Source: Aeromicrobium stalagmiti (GTDB lineage Bacteria > Actinomycetota > Actinomycetes > Propionibacteriales > Nocardioidaceae). Taken from it: a stretch of DNA of 64,000 bases. Location of the stretch: positions 434,001 to 498,000 of the forward strand of contig NZ_JABSTZ010000002.1 of assembly GCF_013283745.1 (NCBI RefSeq), in the 5' to 3' direction. The notes beneath the pieces are model-generated. The model had not been told where the DNA came from and searched no databases. It saw nothing but the letters and a program-made list of their open reading frames with translations. The translations under genes were made by a program, and so were the position numbers. Of this stretch, positions 36,221 through 44,030 are shown one piece after another. Position 1 is the first letter of the stretch; each line of letters starts with the position of its first letter.

Positions 36221-36719
36221 CGAGGTCGTCCCATCCACTCGGGCTGGGCGGAATCGGCGGCAGGTTCACATCGGCGGTCCGAAAATGAAGGTCTGGCTGG
36301 ATCGCGACCAAGCAAGACTCAACGGCACGCAGCACCTCGTCCTCCCATGCCTCGGCTGCCTCTCCGATCGGACTTGAATGGTGCTGAATCAGCGAGATGA
36401 TGAACTCGGGGGCCTCGAGAAAGCCGGCGAAGGGGTTCGAGGGACGTTCGAGCAGCAGGAGCTTTGGCAGGAAGTGCCAGCCCCAGCGGGCGTCCTCAGA
36501 CATCGGGCCACCGCGCGATGCGGTGGGCTCGTGACCGTCCTGCCACCGGTCGCTGCCAGGCTCGATCCGTGCACTCGCGAGCTCCCAGGCATTCAGAGAA
36601 TAAAGCGTCGCCTCCATGCGCTCGCGAAGCCTGTCCGCGTCTGCGCTCTCCCTGCTGGCAGCCACGTGAAACTCCCGCATGGCACGTGCTGCCGACCGCA
36701 CATCGACGACCTCACTCAT
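36213..36719 (-). CDS. hypothetical protein, operon member
   Basis: A 168-residue protein I do not recognise. ATG 36719 has GAGGGGACG upstream and overlaps the HAD gene stop by 8 bases. It starts with a helical stretch (RSAARAMREFHVAASRESAD), has a Trp-rich middle (EDARWGWHFLPKLLLLERPS) and an acidic end (GWDDLDD). No signal peptide or membrane segment. The 8-base overlaps at both ends show tight coupling to the HAD and restriction-nuclease genes. Confidence 0.7.
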   Translation of the reverse strand: MSEVVDVRSAARAMREFHVAASRESADADRLRERMEATLYSLNAWELASARIEPGSDRWQDGHEPTASRGGPMSEDARWGWHFLPKLLLLERPSNPFAGFLEAPEFIISLIQHHSSPIGEAAEAWEDEVLRAVESCLVAIQPDLHFRTADVNLPPIPPSPSGWDDLDD

Positions 36720-37242
36720 GAGCGTCCCCTCTCGCTTTGACCCCATCCTTGCGTGACAGGGTGTCGTTGGCCATGAAATTGGCGATCTTCCGCAGCTCGG
36801 CGGACGTCAGTCCCTGCTCGGTCGCAGGTGCGATGACCATCGAGGGCACCTCGACCGAGCTGCGGAACCATGCGATGTCGATGTCGGTGATGTCGTCGTC
36901 GGTCCAGATGATCGGTCGTCGTTCGTCCTTGACGGAGGTGGCGACGACCTCGGCCTTCCACCAGCCGTCGCTGTCATACATCTCGTACGCAGTGAAGTCA
37001 TCGAGCCCCACCGCGGGAGCCAGCGACGTGCGGGCGTCCTGGCTCCAGGTGGTGAGCCATCGCACTTCGGCGAAGCCTGCGCGGTGAACCATGTTGATGA
37101 ACTCGATGACGTCGGGGGAGTAGTGGATCGGCCAGGCCGTGCCGGCGGTCGTGGCCTCGGTGCGCGCGAGGTGCGGGGGCAGGTCGGTGCCTGCGGCGTT
37201 GACGACCCCGTCGATGTCGAGGAACCAGATGGGGGTGCTCAC
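36712..37242 (-). CDS. HAD-like hydrolase
   Basis: A 176-residue protein of the HAD superfamily. Motif I is WFLDIDGVVNAAG (DxDGV) at residues 6-18, motif II may be WLTTWSQDAR, and the acidic motif IV is WTDDDITDID near residue 115. It lacks a large cap domain and is the size of nucleotide- or polynucleotide-phosphatase-like HADs. The substrate cannot be told. GTG start at 37242 overlaps the amidohydrolase stop by 4 bases (GTGA). Confidence 0.82.
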   Translation of the reverse strand: MSTPIWFLDIDGVVNAAGTDLPPHLARTEATTAGTAWPIHYSPDVIEFINMVHRAGFAEVRWLTTWSQDARTSLAPAVGLDDFTAYEMYDSDGWWKAEVVATSVKDERRPIIWTDDDITDIDIAWFRSSVEVPSMVIAPATEQGLTSAELRKIANFMANDTLSRKDGVKARGDAHE

Positions 37243-38333
37243 TGGTCCTCCGCGATGACGCAGTTGAAGTAGCCGCCGGCGAGCCCGGCAGGCATGAAGG
37301 AGCTGGGCTCGATCGCAGCGATCAGTTTCACGATGGCCTCGACGATCGGCGTGGTCGCCGGCTCGACCAGCTGGAAGTGCTCGTCCATGTAGAGGTCGCG
37401 CCGCAGCTCGACCATCAGGGCGTTGACCAGAGAGCTCTTCCCGTAGTGCACCAGCGGCACGTAGCAGCCGGAGAACGGTGAGTCGGTCGCCCTCTCAAAC
37501 CCGCTGAAGGCGTGCAGGGCCTCTGCGAGGAGGATCTTTGATGTGTGAAACGCGTCGGTCCCCAGGCAGATCTGCGGACGGGTGCCGTCTCCGTGCAGCT
37601 CGTACGGGAGTGCGTTGAGCGGGAACGAGTGCAGGTCGAGAATGGTCACCGAACCGATCGCTGCCAGGCGCTCGTCGACGAGGTCGGCGAACGCTGCCGC
37701 GTACGGCTCGAAGTAGCGGCTGATGAGCCCGTCCTCGTCGTAGGCGTCCGTCTCGCGCAGCGGCTCCCCGGTCGAAGTGCGGGTGTAGACGACGCCCATG
37801 CCGACCGCGTTCATCTCCTCCGACTCGTCGGGGAAGCGCTCGGGGTCGACGACCAGGCGGGACTGTTCGTTGACGAAGAGCCACGGGCGCTTGCCGCTGG
37901 CGGCTGCCGCGTGCTCGGCGATGACGTCGGTGAAGGCGTCGGTCATCGCGTCCAGCTCGTGCTCCAGCGCCTCGTCGTCCAGGACGATGTCCGAGCGGAC
38001 GTCGTCGGGGATCTCCCTCGACGAGTGGGGCACGTGAATGATGACGCTCGAGTCCGGATCTCCCGCGATGATGCGGAAGGTTGCGTCTTCCTCCGCGTTC
38101 AGGCGCTCGGCCTCAGCGGCGAGTGCGAGCACCTCATGGACAGTCGTGGGAAAGGTGATCTCGATGCCCCGAGAGCCGACTCCGACGTGCACGCCGGGAC
38201 CGAGGTCGTCGATGAAGACGGTCTCGCCATCCTCGATGTCTGCGGCTTCCTCGATCGCGCGGGCAAGGTCGGCCACAGTCATGACATCGAAGGCACGGAC
38301 GAGCTCTTCGAGGTTGTTGACGGGGTCCTGCAT
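37239..38333 (-). CDS. N-formylglutamate amidohydrolase family protein
   Basis: A 364-residue protein. The C-terminal ~260 residues match the N-formylglutamate amidohydrolase (HutG-like) zinc hydrolase family: VIIHVPHSSREIPDDVRSD with the His, FVNEQSRLVVDPERFPDE with Asn and Arg, ILDLHSFPLNALPYE with the Asp-His pair, and PFSGCYVPLVHYG. The first ~100 residues (MTVADLARAIEEAADIEDGE) are an extra domain with helices. ATG 38333 has AGAGGAGA upstream; the frame is open further upstream through the 32-base tandem repeat, which is not coding. It leads a six-gene operon dominated by nucleases, so a histidine-degradation role is doubtful; it may process a peptide or amide. Confidence 0.88.
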   Translation of the reverse strand: MQDPVNNLEELVRAFDVMTVADLARAIEEAADIEDGETVFIDDLGPGVHVGVGSRGIEITFPTTVHEVLALAAEAERLNAEEDATFRIIAGDPDSSVIIHVPHSSREIPDDVRSDIVLDDEALEHELDAMTDAFTDVIAEHAAAASGKRPWLFVNEQSRLVVDPERFPDESEEMNAVGMGVVYTRTSTGEPLRETDAYDEDGLISRYFEPYAAAFADLVDERLAAIGSVTILDLHSFPLNALPYELHGDGTRPQICLGTDAFHTSKILLAEALHAFSGFERATDSPFSGCYVPLVHYGKSSLVNALMVELRRDLYMDEHFQLVEPATTPIVEAIVKLIAAIEPSSFMPAGLAGGYFNCVIAEDQ

Positions 38334-38361
38334 CGGTTCTCCTCTGGTGTGGTGTGGGTGG

Positions 38362-38475
38362 TCTCGATACACCGCCTCGTCCCTCGGCGGCACTCGACCA
38401 ACGAGGCACTTGGCTTGGACGGCAGTCGACCACCGGGGTACTCGGCTTCGGCGGTACTCGACCACCGGGGGGCGG
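38362..38475. repeat. imperfect 32-base tandem repeat
   Basis: Four units with a 32-base period begin at 38362, 38394, 38426 and 38458. TCGACCACCGGGG is identical at 38426-38438 and 38458-38470 and appears as TCGACCAACGAGG at 38394. The first unit contains CTCGATAC and CTCGGCGGCAC. Similar GGTGGTCTCGATAC...CGACCACC elements are common between genes in Nocardioidaceae. It lies between the terminator of the VWA gene and the amidohydrolase start. Confidence 0.7.
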
Positions 38476-38480
38476 GCGGG

Positions 38481-38511
38481 TGGGCGTCCAGCCTCTTGAG
38501 CTGGACGCCCA
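38481..38511 (-). terminator. intrinsic terminator-like hairpin after the VWA gene
   Basis: Perfect 11-base inverted repeat, TGGGCGTCCAG (38481-38491) and CTGGACGCCCA (38501-38511), with a 9-base loop that can pair further (CTC/GAG). It begins 7 bases beyond the stop of the VWA gene on the minus strand. There is no T run, which is common for high-GC actinobacterial terminators. Confidence 0.72.
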
Positions 38512-38517
38512 CCGACC

Positions 38518-39813
38518 TCAGCAGGCGTTGGGACGGCGGCGGTCCCGCGTGCGCATGTTGCCGGCGATGTCGGCCGACATCCTCTTGCTGGCGTACGACA
38601 CCGCCATCGGGCCGGAGTCGATCTCGAGCCCGGCGAGCGTGCTCTCGATGAGTGCGCGGTCCTTCTCGAACTCGGGACGCCGCTCGCGCGGGATGGTGTC
38701 CCAGTGCCGACGGATGCTGCGCAGCGCCCGCTCGTACCGGCGCTTGGCGGCGTCGATGTCACCAACCTGCAGGGCATCGGTCGCGCGGCGCTTGTGGCGC
38801 TGGACGCCCTGGAAGATGACCTCCGCGGCGACGTCGCGATCGATCCGGGCCGGACGGTCGTTGGGCCCGGCCACCTTCGCCCACACGGTCTGGGACGTCG
38901 AGTAGTCGCCCAGGTCGTCCGCCAGCACGTACGTCAGCCGCACCGTCGCGACCTTGCGGCGTCCGGGCTTGGGCGCCTGCTTGGGGTCGAACTGCAGGAC
39001 CACGCTGCGGGTCTGCTCGGCGGTGAAGCTGCCGAGCTCGATCTGCACGCCGTCGTCGGTCGACCGGACGTTGAGGTCGCCGAGCACCCGGACGTCCTTG
39101 ACCCCGTTGCCGGGCACGACGCTGAGGCGTACGGACAGGAACCGCTGCGCGAGCAGCTCGCCGCACTCCGCGCCGATGGCCGCGACGGCGTCGCCGACCT
39201 CCTGGGCGAAGTAGTTGTTGCCGGCGCCGCTGCGTGAGACGGCCTCCAGCAGCACCTCGTCGTAGCCGAGACCCATCCCGAGCGCTGAGGTCGAGATGCG
39301 CTGGTCGAGATACTCGCGGGCCTTGCGCCCGATGACGTCGGGGTCGGTGACGCCGGCGTTGGCGTGGCCGTCGCTGACGAGCAGCACCCGGACGCCGTCG
39401 GTGGCCTCGAGACGGTGCGCCTCCTTGAGGCCACGGACGAGACCGGCCGCGAGGTCGGTCGAGCCGCCGGGACGCACCGACTGCACCAGCGCCTTGAGGC
39501 GGGTGCGGTCGGTGACCGGTCCGGCGGGCACGACGACGTCGACGGTGTTGTCGAAGGTGACGAGCCCGAACGTGTCGGTCGGCGCCAGCCGGTCGATGAC
39601 GTCGCAGAGGGCACGCTTGGCGTGCTCGAGCGGGTCGCCGCTCATGGATCCGCTGCGGTCGAGGACGACGACCAGGTTGGTCGCGACGACGCGCTCGCTG
39701 CGGGGGAGCGGCGGTGCCGTCACCTCCACCAGCATCGAGGCGCGATCGCCGGCGGTGAGATCCCGGGACATCCAGGTGAAGCGATCCCGGTCGAGACGAG
39801 TGTTGAGTTCCAT
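38518..39813 (-). CDS. von Willebrand factor A domain protein
   Basis: A 431-residue protein with a VWA domain at about residues 45-220. The metal-ion-dependent adhesion site is complete: VVVLDRSGSMSGD, then PGGSTDLAAGL, then LLVSDGHANAGV. A beta-rich segment and a helical C-terminus (DIDAAKRRYERALRSIRRH) follow. No signal peptide or membrane anchor, so it is cytosolic. ATG 39813 has AAAGGAG upstream. It is divergent from the XRE regulator, which probably controls it through the sites at 39836-39875. Single and without a MoxR ATPase next to it. Confidence 0.88.
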   Translation of the reverse strand: MELNTRLDRDRFTWMSRDLTAGDRASMLVEVTAPPLPRSERVVATNLVVVLDRSGSMSGDPLEHAKRALCDVIDRLAPTDTFGLVTFDNTVDVVVPAGPVTDRTRLKALVQSVRPGGSTDLAAGLVRGLKEAHRLEATDGVRVLLVSDGHANAGVTDPDVIGRKAREYLDQRISTSALGMGLGYDEVLLEAVSRSGAGNNYFAQEVGDAVAAIGAECGELLAQRFLSVRLSVVPGNGVKDVRVLGDLNVRSTDDGVQIELGSFTAEQTRSVVLQFDPKQAPKPGRRKVATVRLTYVLADDLGDYSTSQTVWAKVAGPNDRPARIDRDVAAEVIFQGVQRHKRRATDALQVGDIDAAKRRYERALRSIRRHWDTIPRERRPEFEKDRALIESTLAGLEIDSGPMAVSYASKRMSADIAGNMRTRDRRRPNAC

Positions 39814-39835
39814 TCTCGGCTCCTTTCGTCTAGGC

Positions 39836-39875
39836 TTGTGCAAGCAGCATAATGCAAAGAGCAGAGATTATGCAA
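39836..39875. promoter_or_regulatory. probable XRE operator sites
   Basis: Three related octamers lie in the 73-base gap between the divergent VWA and XRE genes: TTGTGCAA (39836-39843), TAATGCAA (39850-39857) and TTATGCAA (39868-39875). GCATAAT (39847-39853) and ATTATGC (39867-39873) form an inverted repeat. A fourth copy, in reverse orientation (TTGCATAA, 40380-40387), precedes the next operon. This is what autoregulation by the neighbouring XRE protein would look like. Confidence 0.55.
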
Positions 39876-39886
39876 GGAGTATTTTC

Positions 39887-40366
39887 ATGAACTCGCTTCC
39901 GCCGTTCGCGCGAGTGATCAAGGAGCAGCGTGATCGCCTCCACATGTCGCGAGCCCAGCTGGCCGAGGCCTCCGAGCTCTCCTACCCCTACATCTCCCAG
40001 CTGGAGACGGGCCTGCGCAAGCCGTCCCGCAAGGCTGCGCACGCCATCGCCGGCGCACTGGGTCTGAGCGTCGAAGAGCTGGAGCGGACGATCCCCGCGG
40101 ACGGGACCAACCCGGAAGAAGTACGGAAAGCAGAGGTCTTTTCCGACTCTCTGCTGAGTTCGCGCACGCGGTCCGCCGGGCCCGTGGAAGGGATGGCGAT
40201 GGCTGCTCCGCCCTCCCTCGAGATATCGGCGCCGGGATCGCGTGACGACCTGATCGGCGACATGATCGACCTGCTCGAGGAGTTCGACTCCTCCGAACGG
40301 CTCGACGTCCTGGCAGAGGTCCAGAAGCGCGCGATGCAGCGCATGCTCGACGAGCGCAACCGCTGA
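39887..40366 (+). CDS. XRE-family transcriptional regulator
   Basis: A 159-residue regulator. A Cro/C1-type helix-turn-helix covers residues 7-62: SRAQLAEASELSYPYISQLE is the recognition part, followed by GLRKPSRKAAHAIAGALG. The C-terminal ~90 residues contain a helical stretch ending LDVLAEVQKRAMQRMLDE, which may dimerise. ATG 39887 has AAGGAG eight bases upstream. It lies between a divergent VWA gene and a downstream operon, all near TTATGCAA-like sites, so it probably controls both sides and itself. Confidence 0.92.
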   Translation: MNSLPPFARVIKEQRDRLHMSRAQLAEASELSYPYISQLETGLRKPSRKAAHAIAGALGLSVEELERTIPADGTNPEEVRKAEVFSDSLLSSRTRSAGPVEGMAMAAPPSLEISAPGSRDDLIGDMIDLLEEFDSSERLDVLAEVQKRAMQRMLDERNR

Positions 40367-40379
40367 GAGTCGATACTCG

Positions 40380-40387
40380 TTGCATAA
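40380..40387. promoter_or_regulatory. fourth copy of the putative XRE site
   Basis: TTGCATAA, the reverse complement of the site at 39868-39875, lies 60 bases before the TY-Chap-like operon and 14 bases after the XRE stop. It suggests that the downstream operon is in the same regulon. Confidence 0.45.
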
Positions 40388-40447
40388 AAGTGTCCGACCC
40401 GGCGCCTAGCGTTGCCCTCATCGGTAGTCGAGAGGGAGGACGTGCAC

Positions 40448-41566
40448 ATGGGCAGCTACGAAGAGATGGTGGTCGACAGGATCGTCGACGCCGCCTGGCT
40501 GGACTTCCGCGTCCGCCTCGCCGACCACGTCGCGGCGATGGAGGTCGGCGACGTCCTGACCCTCGGCCTGCGTGACGGCGACGACGACTGGACCGTCGAG
40601 GTCCTGATCACCGGGGCGTCCGCGGCATGCGACGTGCTGTGGGAGTGGGCCGACGAGACCGATCGCCGGCTGGCCCGCCACGGCCGCTCCTTCCGCGTTC
40701 CCGGCGGTGCGACCGACGCATACGTGATGCACCTCAGCGACGTGCTGATCGACGCCGGCGCCCCGCACCCGTCGTTCGTCGACGTGCTGAGCGGTGACCT
40801 CGTCATCGTCGACCCGCCCAAGCCGCTCGTCGCGACTGCCGCGGCGCCGGAGATGCCCGAGTCGGTGACGCCGGCGTCCCACGACGACCTCGTCGCCTGG
40901 GTTGACCGCGTCATCACCCAGCGCCTCGGCCGTGAGCCCAAGAAGCTCGACAGCGGCAGCATCGGCCTCGCTCGCGACGACGATCGGCTGCAGGTGCGGG
41001 TCAGCAGGAGCCGGCCCATCATCGAGGTGTGGGCGACGGTCGCGCGCAGCGTCGACGTCCGCAAGGCACGCAAGATGCTGCCCCGGCTCAACGCGTCGTT
41101 CCACTTCTTCAGCTTCTCACTGGCGGGGGACAGCCTCGTCGTCTCGACGACCGTCAACGCCAAGCCGTTCTGTCCCGCGCACGTCGACCGGGCGATCGAC
41201 TCGACGTTCACCTATCTCGCCGACGAGGCGGGCAAGGTCCGGGCCAAGCTCGTTCGCAAGCAGCCCAAGGACGCCGCGACCGACAACGCCATCAACTCCG
41301 ACCTGCTGCTGGTCTACGGGGCTGCGGGCGACCGCAAGGCCATGATCCAGATGGCGCGCGGCCTCACCGGCGACTCGCGCACGTCCCTCGGCCAGTGGGC
41401 GAAGGCGGCGGTGAAGGCCGGACGCCTCGCTCGCGAGAAGGCCGCCGGTGCGAAGCACGGCCCCGTGCAGAATGCGCTGATCGACCAGGTGATCGCCTGG
41501 ACCAGCGTCGCCGACGCCATGTCGGACGCCCTGGAGGAGATCCTCATCGAGGAGGAGTCGGCATGA
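40448..41566 (+). CDS. TY-Chap/YbjN-like protein
   Basis: A 372-residue protein that I place tentatively with the type-III-chaperone/YbjN-like (TY-Chap) group. The N-terminal ~125 residues form one alpha/beta unit (LTLGLRDGDDDWTVEVLITG); residues 150-265 form a second (RLQVRVSRSRPIIEVWATVA, then KMLPRLNASFHFFSFSL), the YbjN-like pattern of a helix pair around a small sheet. The last ~100 residues are helical. ATG 40448 has GGGAGGA seven bases upstream. The stop overlaps the next gene by 4 bases. Such chaperone-like proteins bind partner peptides; partners may be the neighbours. Confidence 0.6.
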   Translation: MGSYEEMVVDRIVDAAWLDFRVRLADHVAAMEVGDVLTLGLRDGDDDWTVEVLITGASAACDVLWEWADETDRRLARHGRSFRVPGGATDAYVMHLSDVLIDAGAPHPSFVDVLSGDLVIVDPPKPLVATAAAPEMPESVTPASHDDLVAWVDRVITQRLGREPKKLDSGSIGLARDDDRLQVRVSRSRPIIEVWATVARSVDVRKARKMLPRLNASFHFFSFSLAGDSLVVSTTVNAKPFCPAHVDRAIDSTFTYLADEAGKVRAKLVRKQPKDAATDNAINSDLLLVYGAAGDRKAMIQMARGLTGDSRTSLGQWAKAAVKAGRLAREKAAGAKHGPVQNALIDQVIAWTSVADAMSDALEEILIEEESA

Positions 41567-42054
41567 GCGGGCTCACCTGGCACGACCTCGAGTTCTCCCT
41601 CGGTCGGCACCTGCAGGTGATGCCCGACGACGAGATCTTCACCCTCTATGTCGACGAGCCCGACCGTCCGGGTTTCGACCCCGACTTCGACAGCTGCGCG
41701 CGTTACGTCCAGTTCTGCTCGTACGACCAGGGCTGGGTGCGGTGCGAGGTCGTCAGCAACAAGTACCTCCCGCACGACCTGAAGCACTCGGTCGACGACC
41801 TGATCGCGATGCGGGTCGACGGCTGGACTCTGCCGGGGGACGAGGACGGATCCGGCTCGCCCAACATCTACCTGGACGTCGAGGTGTGCGACGCCGCTGC
41901 GGCCTCGGCGAGGGTCATGCGGGTGTTTCGCGAGGTGTGGCACGTCGCGGACGCTGGGGGAGTGACGTGCGACGCCGACGCCCTGCGTGGACGCCACGCG
42001 TTTCGGGTGCTGGAGGCACCGGTCGATTTCCGAGCAGATGCACCACTTCACTGA
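41563..42054 (+). CDS. TY-Chap-like small protein
   Basis: A 163-residue protein, coupled to the previous gene by an ATGA overlap, which fixes the start. It reads ARYVQFCSYDQGWVRCEVVS near residue 45 and then KHSVDDLIAMRVDGWTLP, a pattern I associate with TY-Chap N-terminal domains. No membrane segment or metal cluster. It sits 13 bases before the NERD-helicase and probably works with it. Confidence 0.6.
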   Translation: MSGLTWHDLEFSLGRHLQVMPDDEIFTLYVDEPDRPGFDPDFDSCARYVQFCSYDQGWVRCEVVSNKYLPHDLKHSVDDLIAMRVDGWTLPGDEDGSGSPNIYLDVEVCDAAAASARVMRVFREVWHVADAGGVTCDADALRGRHAFRVLEAPVDFRADAPLH

Positions 42055-42067
42055 GAGGATCTGAGAC

Positions 42068-43726
42068 ATGCCGACTCCCATGTTGTGGCCTGCCGACCCA
42101 CAGTTCGTCAACCGCACCGAGCGCAAGGTGTGGGAGGCGCTGCGAGACCAGCTCGGGCCCAACGACTTCCTCATCGCGGGCCAGCACTTCACGACACGCG
42201 AGCGCGACTACGAGCTCGACCTCATCGTCGTCCTCGACGGCGGGGGAGTCGTGGTCATCGAGGTCAAGGGCGGCAAGGTCTGGAACACGGGCGGTCACTG
42301 GTGGCAGCAGGGCTCAACGGGCCAGCACGAGATCTGGCCCGTGCGGCAGGCCGAGAACGGCAAGTACGTCCTGCAGGACTGGGTGTACGACTCGCCGGAC
42401 TGGGGCAGCAAGGGCAAGGTCCGATGGGCGCACGCGGTGTGCTTCCCGGACATCGAGGTCGAGCTCGCCTTCGACACCCCCGACTGCCACCGCGGGATGG
42501 TGATCGACCGCCACAACATGAAGGACATCGTCAGCCCGCTGCGCAACCTGGTCGGGCTGCAGACGAACGGCCACCGTGCGTGCGACGGCACCGACATCGC
42601 CGCCATCTACGACGCGTTGAGCGGTCGGTTCCTGCCGCAGAAGAACGCGTTGCTCCCCGTCGACCAGCGCGTCGCCGACCACGACGAGGTCGCCGACCGG
42701 CTGAGCGAGGAGCAGGCGACGATCCTCGGCGCCATCCAGCTGCTCAACCGTGTCGAGATCCGTGGCGGAGCCGGCAGCGGCAAGACCTGGCTCGCTGTCG
42801 AACAGGCTCGTCGGCTGTCGCGGGCCGGTCAGCGGGTCGCGCTGCTGTCGTACTCGCGTGGCCTCGCCGCCTGGATGAAGCGGCGCGTCGGGACGTTCGA
42901 GGCCGACGAGCAGCCCGCCTACGTCGGGACCTTCCACGGCCTCGGCCAGGTCTGGGGAGCGCCCGAGGGCAGCGACGACGACTCCGACTTCTGGGAGGTC
43001 GAGCTGCCACGGCTGATGGTCGACCTCGCCACTGGTCTGCCGATGCCCGACCAGTTCGACGCGATCGTCATCGACGAGTCGCAGGACTTCGCCGATGCCT
43101 GGTGGCCGGCGATCATGGCGTCGATGAAGTACGAGGACAGCGGGCTCTACGTCTTCTCCGACGAGGGGCAGCGCATCTTCTCCCGCTTCGGCGACGCGCC
43201 GGCCGGACTGGTGCCGTTGGTGCTGGAGCAGAACCTGCGCAACACCCGCCAGATCAGCGAGTCGTTCACGACGATGGCCCCCAATCGCCTGGTCCCGAGC
43301 GTCTACGACGGTGACCCGGTGCGTTTCGTTCCCTGCTCGATCGAGGACGCGATCGCGACCGCCGACGACGTCGTCGACCAGCTCCTCGACGAAGGGTGGC
43401 AGCCGTCCGACCTGGCCCTGCTGACGACGCAGTCGCGGCACCAGGAGCACCGCAACCGCGAGGAGATCGTTGGCAAGCAGGGCTACTGGGACTCGTTCTG
43501 GGACGCCGATCAGGTCTTCTACGGCACCGTCCTGGGTTTCAAGGGGCTCGAGCGGCCGGCCATCGTTCTCGCCGTCAACGACACCCGCGAGATGGAACGG
43601 GCTCGCGAGCGGCTCTATGTCGGCCTGTCGAGGCCACGCGACCTGCTCGTGGTGTGCGGCGATCCCGCGCACATCGAGGCGGTCGGTGGCGCCGACGTCC
43701 TGAAGAGGCTGAGGGGCGGAAAGTGA
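42068..43726 (+). CDS. NERD-domain nuclease/SF1 helicase
   Basis: A 552-residue protein. The N-terminal NERD domain (residues 15-125) has the nuclease-related core: NRTERKVWEALRDQL, then DYELDLIVVLDGGGVVVIEV followed by Lys, giving Asp and E-x-K. The rest is a UvrD-like SF1 ATPase: RGGAGSGKTWLAVEQA (Walker A near 237), AIVIDESQDFADAW (Walker B near 340), FSDEGQRIFSRF, and a final ERLYVGLSRPRDLLVV. It could process or signal on damaged or foreign DNA. ATG 42068 has GAGAGGA upstream and the stop overlaps the next start by 4 bases. Confidence 0.9.
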   Translation: MPTPMLWPADPQFVNRTERKVWEALRDQLGPNDFLIAGQHFTTRERDYELDLIVVLDGGGVVVIEVKGGKVWNTGGHWWQQGSTGQHEIWPVRQAENGKYVLQDWVYDSPDWGSKGKVRWAHAVCFPDIEVELAFDTPDCHRGMVIDRHNMKDIVSPLRNLVGLQTNGHRACDGTDIAAIYDALSGRFLPQKNALLPVDQRVADHDEVADRLSEEQATILGAIQLLNRVEIRGGAGSGKTWLAVEQARRLSRAGQRVALLSYSRGLAAWMKRRVGTFEADEQPAYVGTFHGLGQVWGAPEGSDDDSDFWEVELPRLMVDLATGLPMPDQFDAIVIDESQDFADAWWPAIMASMKYEDSGLYVFSDEGQRIFSRFGDAPAGLVPLVLEQNLRNTRQISESFTTMAPNRLVPSVYDGDPVRFVPCSIEDAIATADDVVDQLLDEGWQPSDLALLTTQSRHQEHRNREEIVGKQGYWDSFWDADQVFYGTVLGFKGLERPAIVLAVNDTREMERARERLYVGLSRPRDLLVVCGDPAHIEAVGGADVLKRLRGGK

Positions 43727-43998
43727 TCATGGTCGAGCCCGGAACAGGGCCTTCCTCGCCGCGCAGATACCCATCGCCCCGCGGTCGTTGTCCCCGGTGC
43801 GACAGCCGGTCGGTCACGCACCTGGTCATCGGCATGCCGGCCAGCGTCGACGACATGGTGTGGACGCAGTCGTGGGTCTTGTCGATCGGCTGCATCCACA
43901 ACGGATATGACCGCGAGTGCGGAGACTGCGGCCTGGGATGGGCGGGTGGAGCTGAGCAGGACCGCACCAGGTGGATCGAGCTGACGCGGCGGTACTAG
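43723..43998 (+). CDS. small zinc-ribbon protein
   Basis: A 91-residue protein starting at GTG 43723, which overlaps the helicase stop by 4 bases; ATG 43729 is an alternative. Two CxxC knuckles, RCPRCDS near residue 25 and ECGDCGLGW near 71, are spaced to form one zinc ribbon. The middle contains a Trp-rich loop (DMVWTQSWVLSIGC). The function is unknown; the coupling suggests that it assists the NERD-helicase. Confidence 0.7.
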   Translation: MIMVEPGTGPSSPRRYPSPRGRCPRCDSRSVTHLVIGMPASVDDMVWTQSWVLSIGCIHNGYDRECGDCGLGWAGGAEQDRTRWIELTRRY

Positions 43999-44030
43999 CA
44001 GGCAATACGTCGATCGAGGTCAGGGGAGAC

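Noticed and set aside
37239-38777. Longer 512-residue form of the amidohydrolase
   Set aside because: The extension runs through the terminator hairpin, the 32-base repeat and the VWA gene; ATG 38333 has a strong ribosome site.
42314-43672. Minus-strand open frame opposite the NERD-helicase
   Set aside because: Antisense shadow with His/Arg/Val-rich composition and no ribosome site.
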